Assembly (NCBI GenBank): GCA_009695405.1
Contig: SIAZ01000097.1
Coordinates: 1 to 12,267, forward strand
Reading direction: 5' to 3'
DNA length: 12,267 bases
Origin: Pedosphaera sp.
GTDB taxonomy: Bacteria; Verrucomicrobiota; Verrucomicrobiia; Limisphaerales; UBA9464
In this document: positions 1 to 7,673 of the stretch, piece after piece
How the letters are laid out: the number at the start of each line of letters is the position of its first letter
Position numbering within the stretch: position 1 is the first letter of the stretch
Program-made: the position numbers and the translations under genes
The notes under the pieces: generated by a model
The model's input: the letters and a program-made list of their open reading frames with translations, nothing else
Told to the model about the DNA's origin: nothing
The model's database searches: none

Positions 1-125
1 TCATGGAGGGGCTCAACAGCCTGTTCTCGGCTGTGAAGCGCAAGGCCCGCGGGTATCGGTCGATCGAATATATAACTACCATGCTCTACTTCGTCGCCGG
101 AAAACTCACCCTACCGTGCTACTGA
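1..125 (+). CDS. C-terminal end of an ISL3-type transposase (5' truncated by the window edge)
   Basis: The reading frame with codons starting at position 3 gives 40 visible residues and ends at TGA 123-125. The start lies outside the window. The visible part contains EGLNSLFSAVKRKARGYRS (from residue 2) followed by a hydrophobic stretch ending in VAGKL. This 'EGLNSL...K.KARGYR...MiY..AGKL' pattern is the typical C-terminus of ISL3-family DDE transposases, in which the final glutamate of the catalytic triad lies just upstream of or at this motif. Transposase catalyses excision and insertion of its own element. Only the tail is seen, so whether the gene is intact cannot be judged. Family assignment is from recognised motif similarity, not a search. 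Confidence 0.8.
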   Translation, partial: MEGLNSLFSAVKRKARGYRSIEYITTMLYFVAGKLTLPCY

Positions 126-149
126 CCCACTGAAAGTAGCGAGGAACCC
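126..149 (+). repeat. Probable right terminal inverted repeat of the ISL3-type element
   Basis: Immediately after the transposase stop codon the sequence runs CACTGAAAGTAGCGAGGAACCC. Read inward from the element end this is GGGTTCCTCGCTACTTTCAG, which has the GGGTTC-start and CTACTTT character expected of ISL3-family ends. Base composition changes sharply after about position 149, consistent with an element boundary. The partner left repeat is outside the window, so pairing and the expected 8-bp target duplication cannot be confirmed here. Confidence 0.5.
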
Positions 150-242
150 GTTATTTGACAATCTCTTAGTTTTAACAATGCAGAATGAAAGTGATTTGTT
201 TTGTTGGATAAATTCTGGAATTGAATTTCTAGATGTTGAACG

Positions 243-685
243 TCAGCTGTCTTTTTTAGTTAGACTAAGAGCTTGAGACTGAACCTCTAACTTAAGAGAT
301 TTGCAAGAATCCGACAAGTGTTTATTTGCGCTAGTAAAGTGAATTAACAACTGATTTAACGAGGTTTCTATATTTTCCAATTCATTCTTACTTGCATCTA
401 ATGAATTTGGAACTATTCCGTCTTTGCCAGCTTGATTTATAATATGTTTTAAATAATTAATCCTCTTTAATCCTAATCCGTTAATTACCCCAAAAAGGCC
501 CCGGCAAAAACTATTAGAAGGATGTTAATGCAACTAAACAGTAATAGTTTTAGCCCAGCAGGAAAGTGAATTGCCCAGCTAAAAAATATAGCGTTTAGTG
601 AGGCAAGGATGAGGAATCCAGCAATAAAAATAGTCGGCGCGTAAATTGTTAAATTAGTCTTTAAATCAGCCTTTAAATTAAACAT
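243..685 (-). pseudogene. Small two-helix membrane protein with coiled-coil-like tail, apparently frameshifted
   Basis: Not recognised. The first open part (685 down to 485) encodes 66 residues starting MFNLKADLKTN. It has two clear hydrophobic helices at about residues 14-35 and 44-65, and ends LIVFAGAFLG then TAA at 485-487. In another frame, uninterrupted sequence continues from about 530 down to a TGA at 243-245. After the T5-G4 run (489-497) it reads GVINGLGLKRINYLKHIINQ and then a polar, Asn/Ser/Lys/Leu-rich, helix-prone tail. The join is smooth: hydrophobic helix, then basic residues, then a soluble tail. This suggests one protein of about 146 residues broken by a single-base change in the T5-G4 run, or read by a -1 frameshift there. 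The heptamer C TTT TTG is not a canonical slippery site, so mutation or sequencing error is more likely. There is no good ribosome-binding site. The AT-rich codon use differs from the genes to the right. It could also be only the 66-residue protein. Confidence 0.4.
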
Positions 686-702
686 TTTTTAAAATTCTAG
701 TT

Positions 703-714
703 GTTGCAAGCAAC
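703..714. repeat. Short perfect palindromic arm pair GTTGC-AA-GCAAC
   Basis: Five-base arms GTTGC and GCAAC separated by two bases. The same arms recur at 910-922 with a three-base loop. This is a weak structure on its own and is noted because the pair flanks the otherwise featureless 195 bp between them. Confidence 0.3.
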
Positions 715-909
715 TTGTTAGGGCATTAAAGCCGAATAACGAAATTGAGCTTTGTCCAGTGCCGGAATATTGGCTAGCTTAAATTTTGAGATTTGGTGAG
801 TGGGTAATGGCTTTTACGACTGGAAAGGTTATTGGGGGGACGAGGCGCTTTGCGATGATAGTTGACTTCTAAATTTGAAAGGACATGGGTTCTTTAGTTT
901 GACTCCTTA

Positions 910-922
910 GTTGCTTAGCAAC
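910..922. repeat. Second copy of the GTTGC...GCAAC hairpin
   Basis: GTTGC-TTA-GCAAC has five-base arms identical to those at 703-714. It lies about 100 bp upstream of the dehydrogenase start at 1022. It is not followed by a T-run, so it is not terminator-like. It may be chance, or a binding site in the leader region of the downstream gene. Confidence 0.3.
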
Positions 923-1021
923 AACGATCGTGGGTAGCTGAAAGTCTCAAACCCAATTTTGGAGTCTCATCAATTACCTATTTGGGTGCAGCATTATTCT
1001 AGCCACAGCTACATCTGACCG

Positions 1022-1798
1022 ATGACTCTAAAAAGCCAATGGATTCTTATTACTGGGGCCTCGAGCGGATTCGGCGCTGCAGCCGCAGTAGCCTTTGCCC
1101 GCTCAGGCGCAAACCTAATTCTGGGCGCCCGACGTATTGATCGCCTCGAGAAAGTTGCTCAATCTTGCCGCGATCTGGGAGCTTCCGCCCACAGTCATTC
1201 TTTGGATGTGGCCTCATCGCAATCAGTGATCACCTTCGCTTCGTGGATTTCCAAGATCACCCCGCGTGTTCACGTCTTGATCAACAACGCAGGCGGTGCC
1301 CATGGCCTAGACACCGTTGCTACAGGGAAGGACTCGGACTGGGAGGCAATGGTACAGTCAAATTTTCTCGGTCTTCTTCGGGTAACTCGGGCCATTCTCC
1401 CACTTCTCAGTCATCATTCCGGTTCCAGTATTGTGAACATTGGCTCTATTGCCGGTCACACAGCTTACGAGGGGGGGGCCGTCTACTGTGGGGTCAAGTC
1501 TGCTGAACGTAGCGTTACTCAGGCTCTTCGCCTTGAACTGAGCGGAACCGGTATCCGAGTGTGCTCTCTCGATCCCGGTATGGCTCTCAGCGAATTCTCC
1601 TCCGTTCGTTTTAAAGGCGATGAAATTCGCGCCTCCGCTGTCTACCAAGGCGTTGAACCGTTAACTTCTGAAGATATCGCTGAGACACTGGTGTGGATGG
1701 CATCACGGCCTGCTCATGTGAATATCGATGAGCTTGTGATTAAACCCACTGATCAGGCGGCTATTCACAAAGTCTATCGCCGCCCGGTGGGGGGCTAG
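1022..1798 (+). CDS. YdfG-like NADP-dependent short-chain dehydrogenase/reductase
   Basis: A 258-residue classical SDR with a single Rossmann-fold domain, soluble and cytoplasmic. Visible motifs are the cofactor loop TGASSGFG (11-18), NNAG (88-91), Asn114, and the catalytic Ser142, Tyr155 and Lys159 (YCGVK). Basic residues Arg37-Arg38 after the second strand favour NADP(H) over NAD(H). The region DWEAMVQSNFLGLLRVTRAI, together with EFSSVRFKGDE and the closing IDELVIKP segment, resembles E. coli YdfG. That enzyme oxidises L-allo-threonine/serine and reduces 3-hydroxy-acid semialdehydes such as malonic semialdehyde. The substrate here is inferred only from that resemblance. The ATG at 1022 gives the usual SDR N-terminus although no Shine-Dalgarno is visible. 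An eight-G run encodes Glu-Gly-Gly-Ala at 150-153, next to the active site, and is a likely spot for sequencing indels. The gene converges on hrpB, with 33 bp between the stop codons and only a weak 4-bp hairpin there. Confidence 0.88.
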   Translation: MTLKSQWILITGASSGFGAAAAVAFARSGANLILGARRIDRLEKVAQSCRDLGASAHSHSLDVASSQSVITFASWISKITPRVHVLINNAGGAHGLDTVATGKDSDWEAMVQSNFLGLLRVTRAILPLLSHHSGSSIVNIGSIAGHTAYEGGAVYCGVKSAERSVTQALRLELSGTGIRVCSLDPGMALSEFSSVRFKGDEIRASAVYQGVEPLTSEDIAETLVWMASRPAHVNIDELVIKPTDQAAIHKVYRRPVGG

Positions 1799-1831
1799 CA
1801 CCGCTCGCCTGACGGCGTGATCTGTTTCCAG

Positions 1832-4522
1832 TTAAGGCCAGACAAAGCCGCTGTATTTGGTGCGCAACTGCGGACGTAATTTGAGATAGGGACCTTCGCG
1901 CCAGCGTAGGAAATCAGAGGTCACCTCGAGTCGCTTGCCATCGGGTGCCTGCAAAGCCAAGCGAAGGGGAATGACTCCCTCTCCGATGGTCGGGTGGACT
2001 TTTATTTGAAAACAATCGAGGAGCTTTACTTGGACTTCCGGACCTAGAAGCTCAGGCCTCTCCACTTCAGCACTAACGATCCCCGTTTCGGGATAGTTCA
2101 GCTTCAGACGTCGGCCATCGGGCCACACTAGGTGCACGGGTACAAGTTCATCCAACCACTCAAGTTGTGCCGACTCTAAGTGCTCCCGCAGGGCACTACG
2201 AAGTGGAGCTGTTTGAGCCTCCTTGGCCAGCGTCAAACCGCGAAAGGCGCGACGTAATACACGCGAGAACGCGTCAGGATCTAGAGCAGGAAACTCCAAG
2301 TGAGGCAGAGCTCGGGTGAGTAATTGAACCCGGGCAACAAATTGCTTCAGTTCGTGATCGAGTTGAGGCAGATCAAAGGCCCCTTGAGCATAAGCCTCGG
2401 CTAAACACTGCGCTGACAGTTCTGGATCCGCGTTCTTGTGGTACTCACTGCCCACCACAAGGTCTAAGAAGCGAATGCGTCGGACTGGGCTGACTCTTTT
2501 ATGTAAGCGATCGTATACCGCCTCAACTCGACTTTGAATATGCTGCGGAAATAAGCTGATTAGCCACTCTTTCTCTACCGCTGTTGCGAGCCCTATTAAG
2601 GTGAGATTTGCCCCAGAGCGACCGGAGATTTCGCGGAGACTTCCTGCGACAAAAAGATCTGATTTCTGAACAACAGATTCCCGCATCAGGGTTCCCGTGC
2701 GACCTTCGGAGAGGAGGCAATCCAAAGAGCCAGCGTCTTTTCGAACACAGAGTTGATCGATGAAACCGGCACAAATCGACTTGAGTAAACCCTCTTCGGA
2801 AACATCCCTATTTCCGATCTCTCCCCCACTAGCACTGCGTTCCACTAACCCATCACGATGGGCCATCGAAAGGAATTGCTGGAAGGTCTCTTCGATCTGT
2901 CGTGCAGACTGTGCGTGGATTCCCTGACGACGACAGGCATCTACCGAGAATCGAGCCTCTTTCGCCGAAGAATAGGCGCTGATGAGTGTGTGAAAATCGC
3001 TTCGATTACTGACTTCAAAGGACTCCCTTGCCGCACTAGCTTGCGTGTCGTCACGTGCCACTCGGGTGAGCAGATCTCGGCCACTCACCAGTGCAGCGCA
3101 GAGGCAGGCTGCCGGAACACATCCATGGCGCGATGCTTCTACTAGCATCCGAGCAAACCGAGGATGCATCGGAAGGCGCAGCATTCGGCGGCCAATTTCG
3201 GTTAAATCTGATCCATTGCCCGCTGACGCTTCTGGAGAGAGAGCCCCAAGGGTCTTCAGCAGGCTCTCGGCGCGCCGAACCGCCAAAGAATCGGGGCGGT
3301 CCAACCAATCGAAGGCAACCGCCTGACGAATACCCAACGAATGCAATAACAAGACAACTTCGGCTAGATCTGCACGTTGAATCTCAGGCGCATTTCTTGC
3401 AGGCCGATTCCGGTGCCCACTCTCAGTCCAAAGCCTCCAGCAGGTGCCAGAAGCGGTCCGCCCAGCACGCCCAGCTCGTTGATCCGACGAAGCTTGGCTG
3501 ATCTCCTCTAACATCAGAGTCTGAATCCCTCGCTCAGCATCGTGACGTGCGACCCGAGCCAAACCCGCATCTACGACATGGCGTATCCCGTCGATAGTCA
3601 CGGATGTCTCCGCCACATTGGTCGAAACGACAATTTTGCGAAGCTTCGAAGGTTGAAAAGCACGATCCTGATCCTCCGCCGCCAAATCACCATGCAAGGG
3701 GATTAACAAAACTCGTTCCCCTAATCGCGCCGCTTGAATCGCTCCAATGGTGGATTGGATCTCACCCTTACCCGGCATGAAGACTAGAATATCTCCTGCC
3801 CAACCGGAGTTGATAATAAACGACACCTTATCGGCCGCCTGTTCCGAGACAGAACGCGTCTCTCCATACTCTAGCCACCGGATTTCGACTGGGAAAGTGC
3901 GTCCTTCAGAAACCAACACGGGTGCAGTTACCTCGCTCAAATCGGAGAGGGATTCAGGCGCAAAAATTGAATCTTCCTCTGAGGCAAAGGGTGGCGCTGG
4001 CGCAGCCAAATAACGAGCAACAGGTTCCGCATTGAGGGTCGCCGACATCACCACGAGTCGCAGATCGGGCCGTGAAGTGGCTTGCAACCGTTTGGCTAAA
4101 GCTAAAGCGACATCGCTCAGAAGATTTCGTTCGTGAAATTCGTCGAAGATCAGTGCAGCAATGGATTTCAACTCCGGATCGCTTTGCATCCAACGCAACA
4201 ATATTCCCTCAGTAACAAAGGCCACTCGGGTTAAATCACCAACATGATCTTCGAAGCGCACCTGATACCCAATTTCCTCTCCCAACCGACTACCCCGTTC
4301 CCAAGCAACTCGAGCGGCCACACTCCGTGCGGCAACGCGTCGCGGTTGAAGTACTACGATGCGGCGCCCTGCAGGAACAAGCCCTGCATCCAGAATCATC
4401 TGGGGCACCTGGGTGGTCTTCCCAGAACCGGTTGCGGCGACCAGCACCAAGCGGTTACCTCGGGTCAAAGCCGACACGATATCTCTGTGTAAGCGCCAGA
4501 TCGGAAGTTCAGTATTGGGCAC
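1832..4522 (-). CDS. hrpB: ATP-dependent RNA helicase HrpB (DEAH/RHA-type)
   Basis: 896 residues, somewhat longer than E. coli HrpB (about 809). Two RecA-like domains carry Walker A AATGSGKTT (29-37), motif Ia PRR (60-62), DEFH (127-130) followed by ER, SAT (160-162), TNVAETSVTIDG (301-312) and motif VI QRAGRAGR (348-355). A winged-helix/HA2 region follows. The last ~100 residues, with the NPTIxxGxxPL-like HPTIGEGVIPLRLAL and the terminal TKYSGFVWP, match the HrpB C-terminal domain and separate it from HrpA. The family unwinds RNA using NTP; the physiological role of HrpB is poorly defined. An acidic/Ser-rich insert at about 178-200 follows the first RecA domain. Translation starts at GTG 4522, eight bases after the TGA of the TMEM14 gene and without a clear Shine-Dalgarno, which suggests translational coupling. 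The N-terminus fits HrpB homologues, which begin about 30 residues before Walker A. Confidence 0.93.
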   Translation of the reverse strand: MPNTELPIWRLHRDIVSALTRGNRLVLVAATGSGKTTQVPQMILDAGLVPAGRRIVVLQPRRVAARSVAARVAWERGSRLGEEIGYQVRFEDHVGDLTRVAFVTEGILLRWMQSDPELKSIAALIFDEFHERNLLSDVALALAKRLQATSRPDLRLVVMSATLNAEPVARYLAAPAPPFASEEDSIFAPESLSDLSEVTAPVLVSEGRTFPVEIRWLEYGETRSVSEQAADKVSFIINSGWAGDILVFMPGKGEIQSTIGAIQAARLGERVLLIPLHGDLAAEDQDRAFQPSKLRKIVVSTNVAETSVTIDGIRHVVDAGLARVARHDAERGIQTLMLEEISQASSDQRAGRAGRTASGTCWRLWTESGHRNRPARNAPEIQRADLAEVVLLLHSLGIRQAVAFDWLDRPDSLAVRRAESLLKTLGALSPEASAGNGSDLTEIGRRMLRLPMHPRFARMLVEASRHGCVPAACLCAALVSGRDLLTRVARDDTQASAARESFEVSNRSDFHTLISAYSSAKEARFSVDACRRQGIHAQSARQIEETFQQFLSMAHRDGLVERSASGGEIGNRDVSEEGLLKSICAGFIDQLCVRKDAGSLDCLLSEGRTGTLMRESVVQKSDLFVAGSLREISGRSGANLTLIGLATAVEKEWLISLFPQHIQSRVEAVYDRLHKRVSPVRRIRFLDLVVGSEYHKNADPELSAQCLAEAYAQGAFDLPQLDHELKQFVARVQLLTRALPHLEFPALDPDAFSRVLRRAFRGLTLAKEAQTAPLRSALREHLESAQLEWLDELVPVHLVWPDGRRLKLNYPETGIVSAEVERPELLGPEVQVKLLDCFQIKVHPTIGEGVIPLRLALQAPDGKRLEVTSDFLRWREGPYLKLRPQLRTKYSGFVWP

Positions 4523-4530
4523 GGCAGATC

Positions 4531-4845
4531 TCAGGCTTTGATAACGCCGAAGTGAAAGAGTAACAGAGCCACATCTGTCAAAGAGGACAGGAGAATCAGC
4601 ATCCCAGCAGGCATCCAGGCACGGGTTTTAGCGAAGCGTTTTGCAAAGACAACAACGAGGGCGGTCAACACGGCAGTGGCTACCCACCAAGGTAACAGCC
4701 CCTTCGCCACCAGTGCCAAGGGAATGGCACAAATGATCGAAGCAATTAGAGACGCTTTAGAGCCCGCTTTAATAAAGCCTATAGCCCCGCCAGCGACGAG
4801 AAGTGTGGTGTAGGTCCAAAGAATAAAAATAGCAGTAGAATGCAT
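4531..4845 (-). CDS. TMEM14-family small integral membrane protein
   Basis: 104 residues with four hydrophobic segments (about 5-25, 32-50, 51-70 and 80-100). The motif LLVAGGAIGFIKAGSKASL (15-33), with its Gly-rich turn and GF.KAGS, and the later MPAGM (78-82) are characteristic of the TMEM14/UPF0136 family. That family includes mitochondrial TMEM14C and many uncharacterised bacterial proteins. In animals TMEM14C affects porphyrin movement; no function is established for bacterial members, so none is assigned. It lies between the ABC permease (68 bp upstream) and hrpB (8 bp downstream), so it is probably co-transcribed with both. No Shine-Dalgarno is visible before the ATG at 4845. Confidence 0.8.
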   Translation of the reverse strand: MHSTAIFILWTYTTLLVAGGAIGFIKAGSKASLIASIICAIPLALVAKGLLPWWVATAVLTALVVVFAKRFAKTRAWMPAGMLILLSSLTDVALLLFHFGVIKA

Positions 4846-4913
4846 GACCGCTGAACAATGCCGATCCGCAGATCATAGATCGAGAAATGGGTGAGGCAAA
4901 ATCGAGTTGGCGT

Positions 4914-6119
4914 TTAGGATTCAGGGAGCAGATTTTCGGCAACCGGATTACGGTAGGCTTTTATCGCTGGCACCACGCCGGCCAGTGCCCCTAGGAGAAC
5001 CAATCCAACCGGGGCGGTCAGTAGCACCGGATTCCAAACCCACACTTGTAAAACTACACCTGTTTGAGTTTGGATCACACTCGCGACCGCAGTCAAAATA
5101 AGCAAATACAGGCCCCAAGCACCGAGCATTCCAAAAACAGCAACCGAGGTTGCTTCCAGTACAATGGAGGCAAACACAGTGAAACGTCGGGCGCCAAGTG
5201 CCCTGAGAATCGCCATATCACGACGACGCGCACTCATCGAATTGTAGATACTCGCCAGCACCGAACCCGCAGCGACCAATGCCACAAGATAGGCCACCAA
5301 TTCTAAGACTTTATCGAACCAAGCCAATTTGTCGAACAATTGAGCCAAGGTGGTTCCCAGCGGCCAAGCAAAGGTAAATCGGTCTCCTTGTCGGTTGTAC
5401 ATCATCTCCAGTTGCTGACCGACAATAGGACTTTTAAGCTTTACGAGTACGGCGCTGACATCGGACGCGGTTGCTGCAGCGTGGCCCGACATATTCTGTA
5501 ATCCTGCCAAAGGGATCCAAATAACTCGGTCCGCTGGTGTGTTAGACGGTTCCAACACACCAGTGACCACATACTCGTCTTCATGCTGCGCTTTTGGGTC
5601 AAAATTCAGACCGTGATAGGGACGAAATGTGTCACCCACCTTCAATCCCAACCGACGTGCGGTAAACGAACCCACTAAGGCCTCTCGAAATCCGTCTTCA
5701 AAGACACGTCCACCGATAGCAACCTGAAACTTGCGTCCCGGAACCGTTTCAGCTGCAGAAAAGAGGGATGTCAAAGTACCTACAATACGATAGCCCATAA
5801 AATTATCGCCCACAGCGATTGGAACAGCCAATGCCACAGCCCGATTGGTAGCAATGGCCTGATAATCGGCAAAGGGGACGTTTCCCGGCGAGGCTTCCAG
5901 ATGAAAAATGGCATTTAAAACCAGCTGCAGTTTAGAGCCACGCGCGCCCAAAACAGCGTCCCAAGCCCCCGTCTGACGGGTGAAGGTTTCCCTCGCCTGA
6001 CTTTTCACAACCCAGACCGACATCAGCAGTCCTCCGGCCAAAGCAAGAGACAGAGCCGTGACTAGGGTGGAGAGTAAGTGCTGACGTAAGCTACGCCGAA
6101 CAAGCAGTGCCAAAATCAT
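4914..6119 (-). CDS. ABC transporter permease, FtsX/MacB type
   Basis: 401 residues with FtsX-like topology. There is one N-terminal membrane helix (about 15-38), a large extracytoplasmic domain (about 40-268) and three C-terminal helices (about 272-293, 313-341 and 359-382). The cytoplasmic segment SARRRDMAILRALGAR lies between helices two and three, as in LolC/MacB/FtsX permeases, where it contacts the ATPase. The sequence WDAVLGARGSKLQLVLN (53-69) and a later 'GDNFMGYRIVGT' resemble a subgroup of permeases often annotated only as 'ABC transporter permease'. Its start overlaps the ATPase stop by four bases (ATGA), so the two are translationally coupled and surely form one complex in the inner membrane. 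No periplasmic adaptor, outer-membrane factor or substrate-binding protein is encoded nearby, so the substrate is unknown. Lipoprotein release or peptide/lipid export are possible by analogy. Confidence 0.87.
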   Translation of the reverse strand: MILALLVRRSLRQHLLSTLVTALSLALAGGLLMSVWVVKSQARETFTRQTGAWDAVLGARGSKLQLVLNAIFHLEASPGNVPFADYQAIATNRAVALAVPIAVGDNFMGYRIVGTLTSLFSAAETVPGRKFQVAIGGRVFEDGFREALVGSFTARRLGLKVGDTFRPYHGLNFDPKAQHEDEYVVTGVLEPSNTPADRVIWIPLAGLQNMSGHAAATASDVSAVLVKLKSPIVGQQLEMMYNRQGDRFTFAWPLGTTLAQLFDKLAWFDKVLELVAYLVALVAAGSVLASIYNSMSARRRDMAILRALGARRFTVFASIVLEATSVAVFGMLGAWGLYLLILTAVASVIQTQTGVVLQVWVWNPVLLTAPVGLVLLGALAGVVPAIKAYRNPVAENLLPES

Positions 6120-6799
6120 TCGACCTCCTTTCGTGCCGCACGGTTCAATTGACTCAAGGACAGCACTCGATCAAACCCCGCCAGCACTAGCGGATCGTGG
6201 CTAACCAGCAAAAGGGCTGCTTTAGATTCAGTGCAAATTTGACGTATCAAAGCCAGAGCCTGCCGAGCATTTGTTGGATCTAAATTCCCAGTGGGTTCAT
6301 CCGCTAGAACCAAGTGTGGGCGATTGGCCACAGCCCGAGCCACTGCAACTCGCTGTTGTTGTCCGGTAGACAATTGCCGAGGAAAATAATCGAGACGATC
6401 CCCAAGTCCGACACGTCCCAAGAGAGACATAGCATAGGCACGATCTGCACCCTTTCCAAAAGACATCCCTAAAAGGACATTTTCCAAACAGGTAAATCCT
6501 TGAAGCAAATTGAACGTTTGAAAAATGTAGCCAATGGTACCCGCGCGCAAGCGGTCACGGCCGGCTTCTCCCAAGCCAGTCATTTCCACATTACCCAAGT
6601 GAATCGTCCCACTCTCGGCGGGTAAAATCCCTGCAATCAAATGGAGAAGGGTGGTCTTACCCGAACCACTACTCCCGCTTAGAGCGGCCTGTTCGCCCAC
6701 CTCAAGGGTCAACTCTGGCAAATCTACTACGGGTAGGAATCCCACTTTGCCGGGCACGGAAAAGCTTTTTTTCAAATTCCGGATCTTCAATGCATCCAT
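6116..6799 (-). CDS. ABC transporter ATP-binding protein, LolD/MacB-type
   Basis: 227 residues, a complete single nucleotide-binding domain that energises the overlapping permease. Visible motifs are Walker A GSSGSGKT (42-49), Q-loop Gln94 in YIFQTFNLL, ABC signature LSTGQQQR (143-150), Walker B LVLADE (163-168) followed by PTGNLD (169-174), and switch His201 in SHD. The FQxFNLL and PTGNLD sequences place it with the LolD/FtsE/MacB branch of ATPases, which matches its FtsX-type partner. The ATG at 6799 has an AAGG element about seven bases upstream. It follows the dehydrogenase gene by 85 bp with no terminator in the gap, so it may be read from the ispE unit or from its own weak promoter. Confidence 0.93.
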   Translation of the reverse strand: MDALKIRNLKKSFSVPGKVGFLPVVDLPELTLEVGEQAALSGSSGSGKTTLLHLIAGILPAESGTIHLGNVEMTGLGEAGRDRLRAGTIGYIFQTFNLLQGFTCLENVLLGMSFGKGADRAYAMSLLGRVGLGDRLDYFPRQLSTGQQQRVAVARAVANRPHLVLADEPTGNLDPTNARQALALIRQICTESKAALLLVSHDPLVLAGFDRVLSLSQLNRAARKEVE

Positions 6800-6884
6800 A
6801 ATTAACCTTGTTGAACCCCAATTGAATCACGACCCGACACCCGATTTCAGTGCGAAACCATTCTTTCACGCCCCGCTCATCTTA

Positions 6885-7658
6885 TTAGATTTTAGGAAAC
6901 ATACCGGCAGTCCATCCACCGTCCACGGGCAACGCCGCGCCGGTAATGAAGGAAGCAGCATCGGATGCCAGAAAAACGGCGGCCGCGGCCACTTCCGACG
7001 GTTGAGCGAGCCGCCCCATCGCTTGCGTCGAGGCCATCTCTTGGGCCGCGGCCACTGGATCGGGATACTCCGCAATCCGAGTCCGTACAAACGGCGTTTC
7101 AACCCGTCCGGGGCACAGGCAATTAACTCGAACACCCGAGCGAGCTAGGTCCAAGGCAGTCGATCGGGTTAATCCTACCACCGCGTGTTTACTGACGCTA
7201 TAGGCTAAGCGATCGACCAAGCCACCTAACCCTGCGGTGGAGGCCAGATTAACCACCGAACCACGTCCACGAGCCACCATACCTGGGACCCACGTCTTCA
7301 TAGTGTTGAACACGCCCCTGACATTCACCGACATCATCCGGTCAAAGTCCTCGCCTCGGGTAGTAAGAAGTGTACCTACGTGACCAATGCCAGCGTTACA
7401 CACAAGAATATCAACCTCAGGAAAGAGTTGAAAGGCAGTTGCTAAATCTGTTTCCGAAGTCACATTCACCTGCACGACGGCTGCCAATCCGCCCGCACCT
7501 TTGATGAGTTGAACGGTCTCAAGTCCAGATTCGCGCCGAATTTCTGCTACCACCACACGAGCACCTGCCGCAGCCATTGCTTCAGCAATCGCTTGCCCTA
7601 TTCCCGAACCGGCACCCGTCACCAGCGCGGTGCGTCCTTTGAGTGAAAGTGAAGACAT
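6885..7658 (-). CDS. FabG-like short-chain dehydrogenase/reductase
   Basis: 257 residues, a classical soluble SDR. Motifs are TGAGSGIG (14-21), CNAG (87-90), Asn112, Ser140, and Tyr153-xxx-Lys157 (YSVSK). The C-terminal ITGAALPVDGGW is typical of the FabG/3-oxoacyl reductase-like group. An acidic residue, Glu39, ends the second strand (VVVAE), which favours NAD(H), unlike the other SDR in this window. It could be a 3-oxoacyl reductase, a 3-hydroxyacyl or sugar/polyol dehydrogenase; the sequence does not fix the substrate. It starts 15 bp after the ispE stop, so the two are likely one transcript. The only ribosome-binding-like bases (GAGG, 13 bases before the ATG) overlap the ispE stop region. 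Confidence 0.9.
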   Translation of the reverse strand: MSSLSLKGRTALVTGAGSGIGQAIAEAMAAAGARVVVAEIRRESGLETVQLIKGAGGLAAVVQVNVTSETDLATAFQLFPEVDILVCNAGIGHVGTLLTTRGEDFDRMMSVNVRGVFNTMKTWVPGMVARGRGSVVNLASTAGLGGLVDRLAYSVSKHAVVGLTRSTALDLARSGVRVNCLCPGRVETPFVRTRIAEYPDPVAAAQEMASTQAMGRLAQPSEVAAAAVFLASDAASFITGAALPVDGGWTAGMFPKI

Positions 7659-7673
7659 CTTTCAAGTGTGCCC

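Larger units (their letters stand above)
686..1021. other. AT-rich intergenic stretch without a recognisable gene
   Basis: About 335 bp between the small membrane-protein gene and the dehydrogenase at 1022. I see no RNA gene and no convincing coding frame. Two short hairpins share the arms GTTGC/GCAAC (703-714 and 910-922). The promoter of the 1022 gene must lie here. Several TTGACT hexamers occur (for example near 862 and 899), but none is followed at the usual spacing by a good -10 box, so no promoter is called. No Shine-Dalgarno sequence precedes the ATG at 1022. Confidence 0.5.

Noticed and set aside
714..727. GTTAGGG / CCCTAAC resembling an integron attC core site
   Set aside because: It misses the required pyrimidine/purine of the core consensus, and no partner core or intervening long hairpin occurs at the right distance.
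807..872. A 21-codon plus-strand reading frame in the intergenic region
   Set aside because: Very short, no ribosome-binding site and no recognisable similarity.
1471..1478. Eight-G run in the first dehydrogenase as a phase-variation tract
   Set aside because: The frame is intact and encodes the expected active-site neighbourhood. A cytoplasmic dehydrogenase is not a typical phase-variable gene, so it is noted only as a sequencing-error risk.
1799..1831. Bidirectional terminator between the dehydrogenase and hrpB
   Set aside because: Only a 4-bp stem (1806-1809/1814-1817) with no T-run on either strand.
3091..3501. A 136-codon open frame antisense to hrpB
   Set aside because: It lies wholly within well-supported hrpB coding sequence, its translation has no family features, and open antisense frames are common opposite GC-richer genes.
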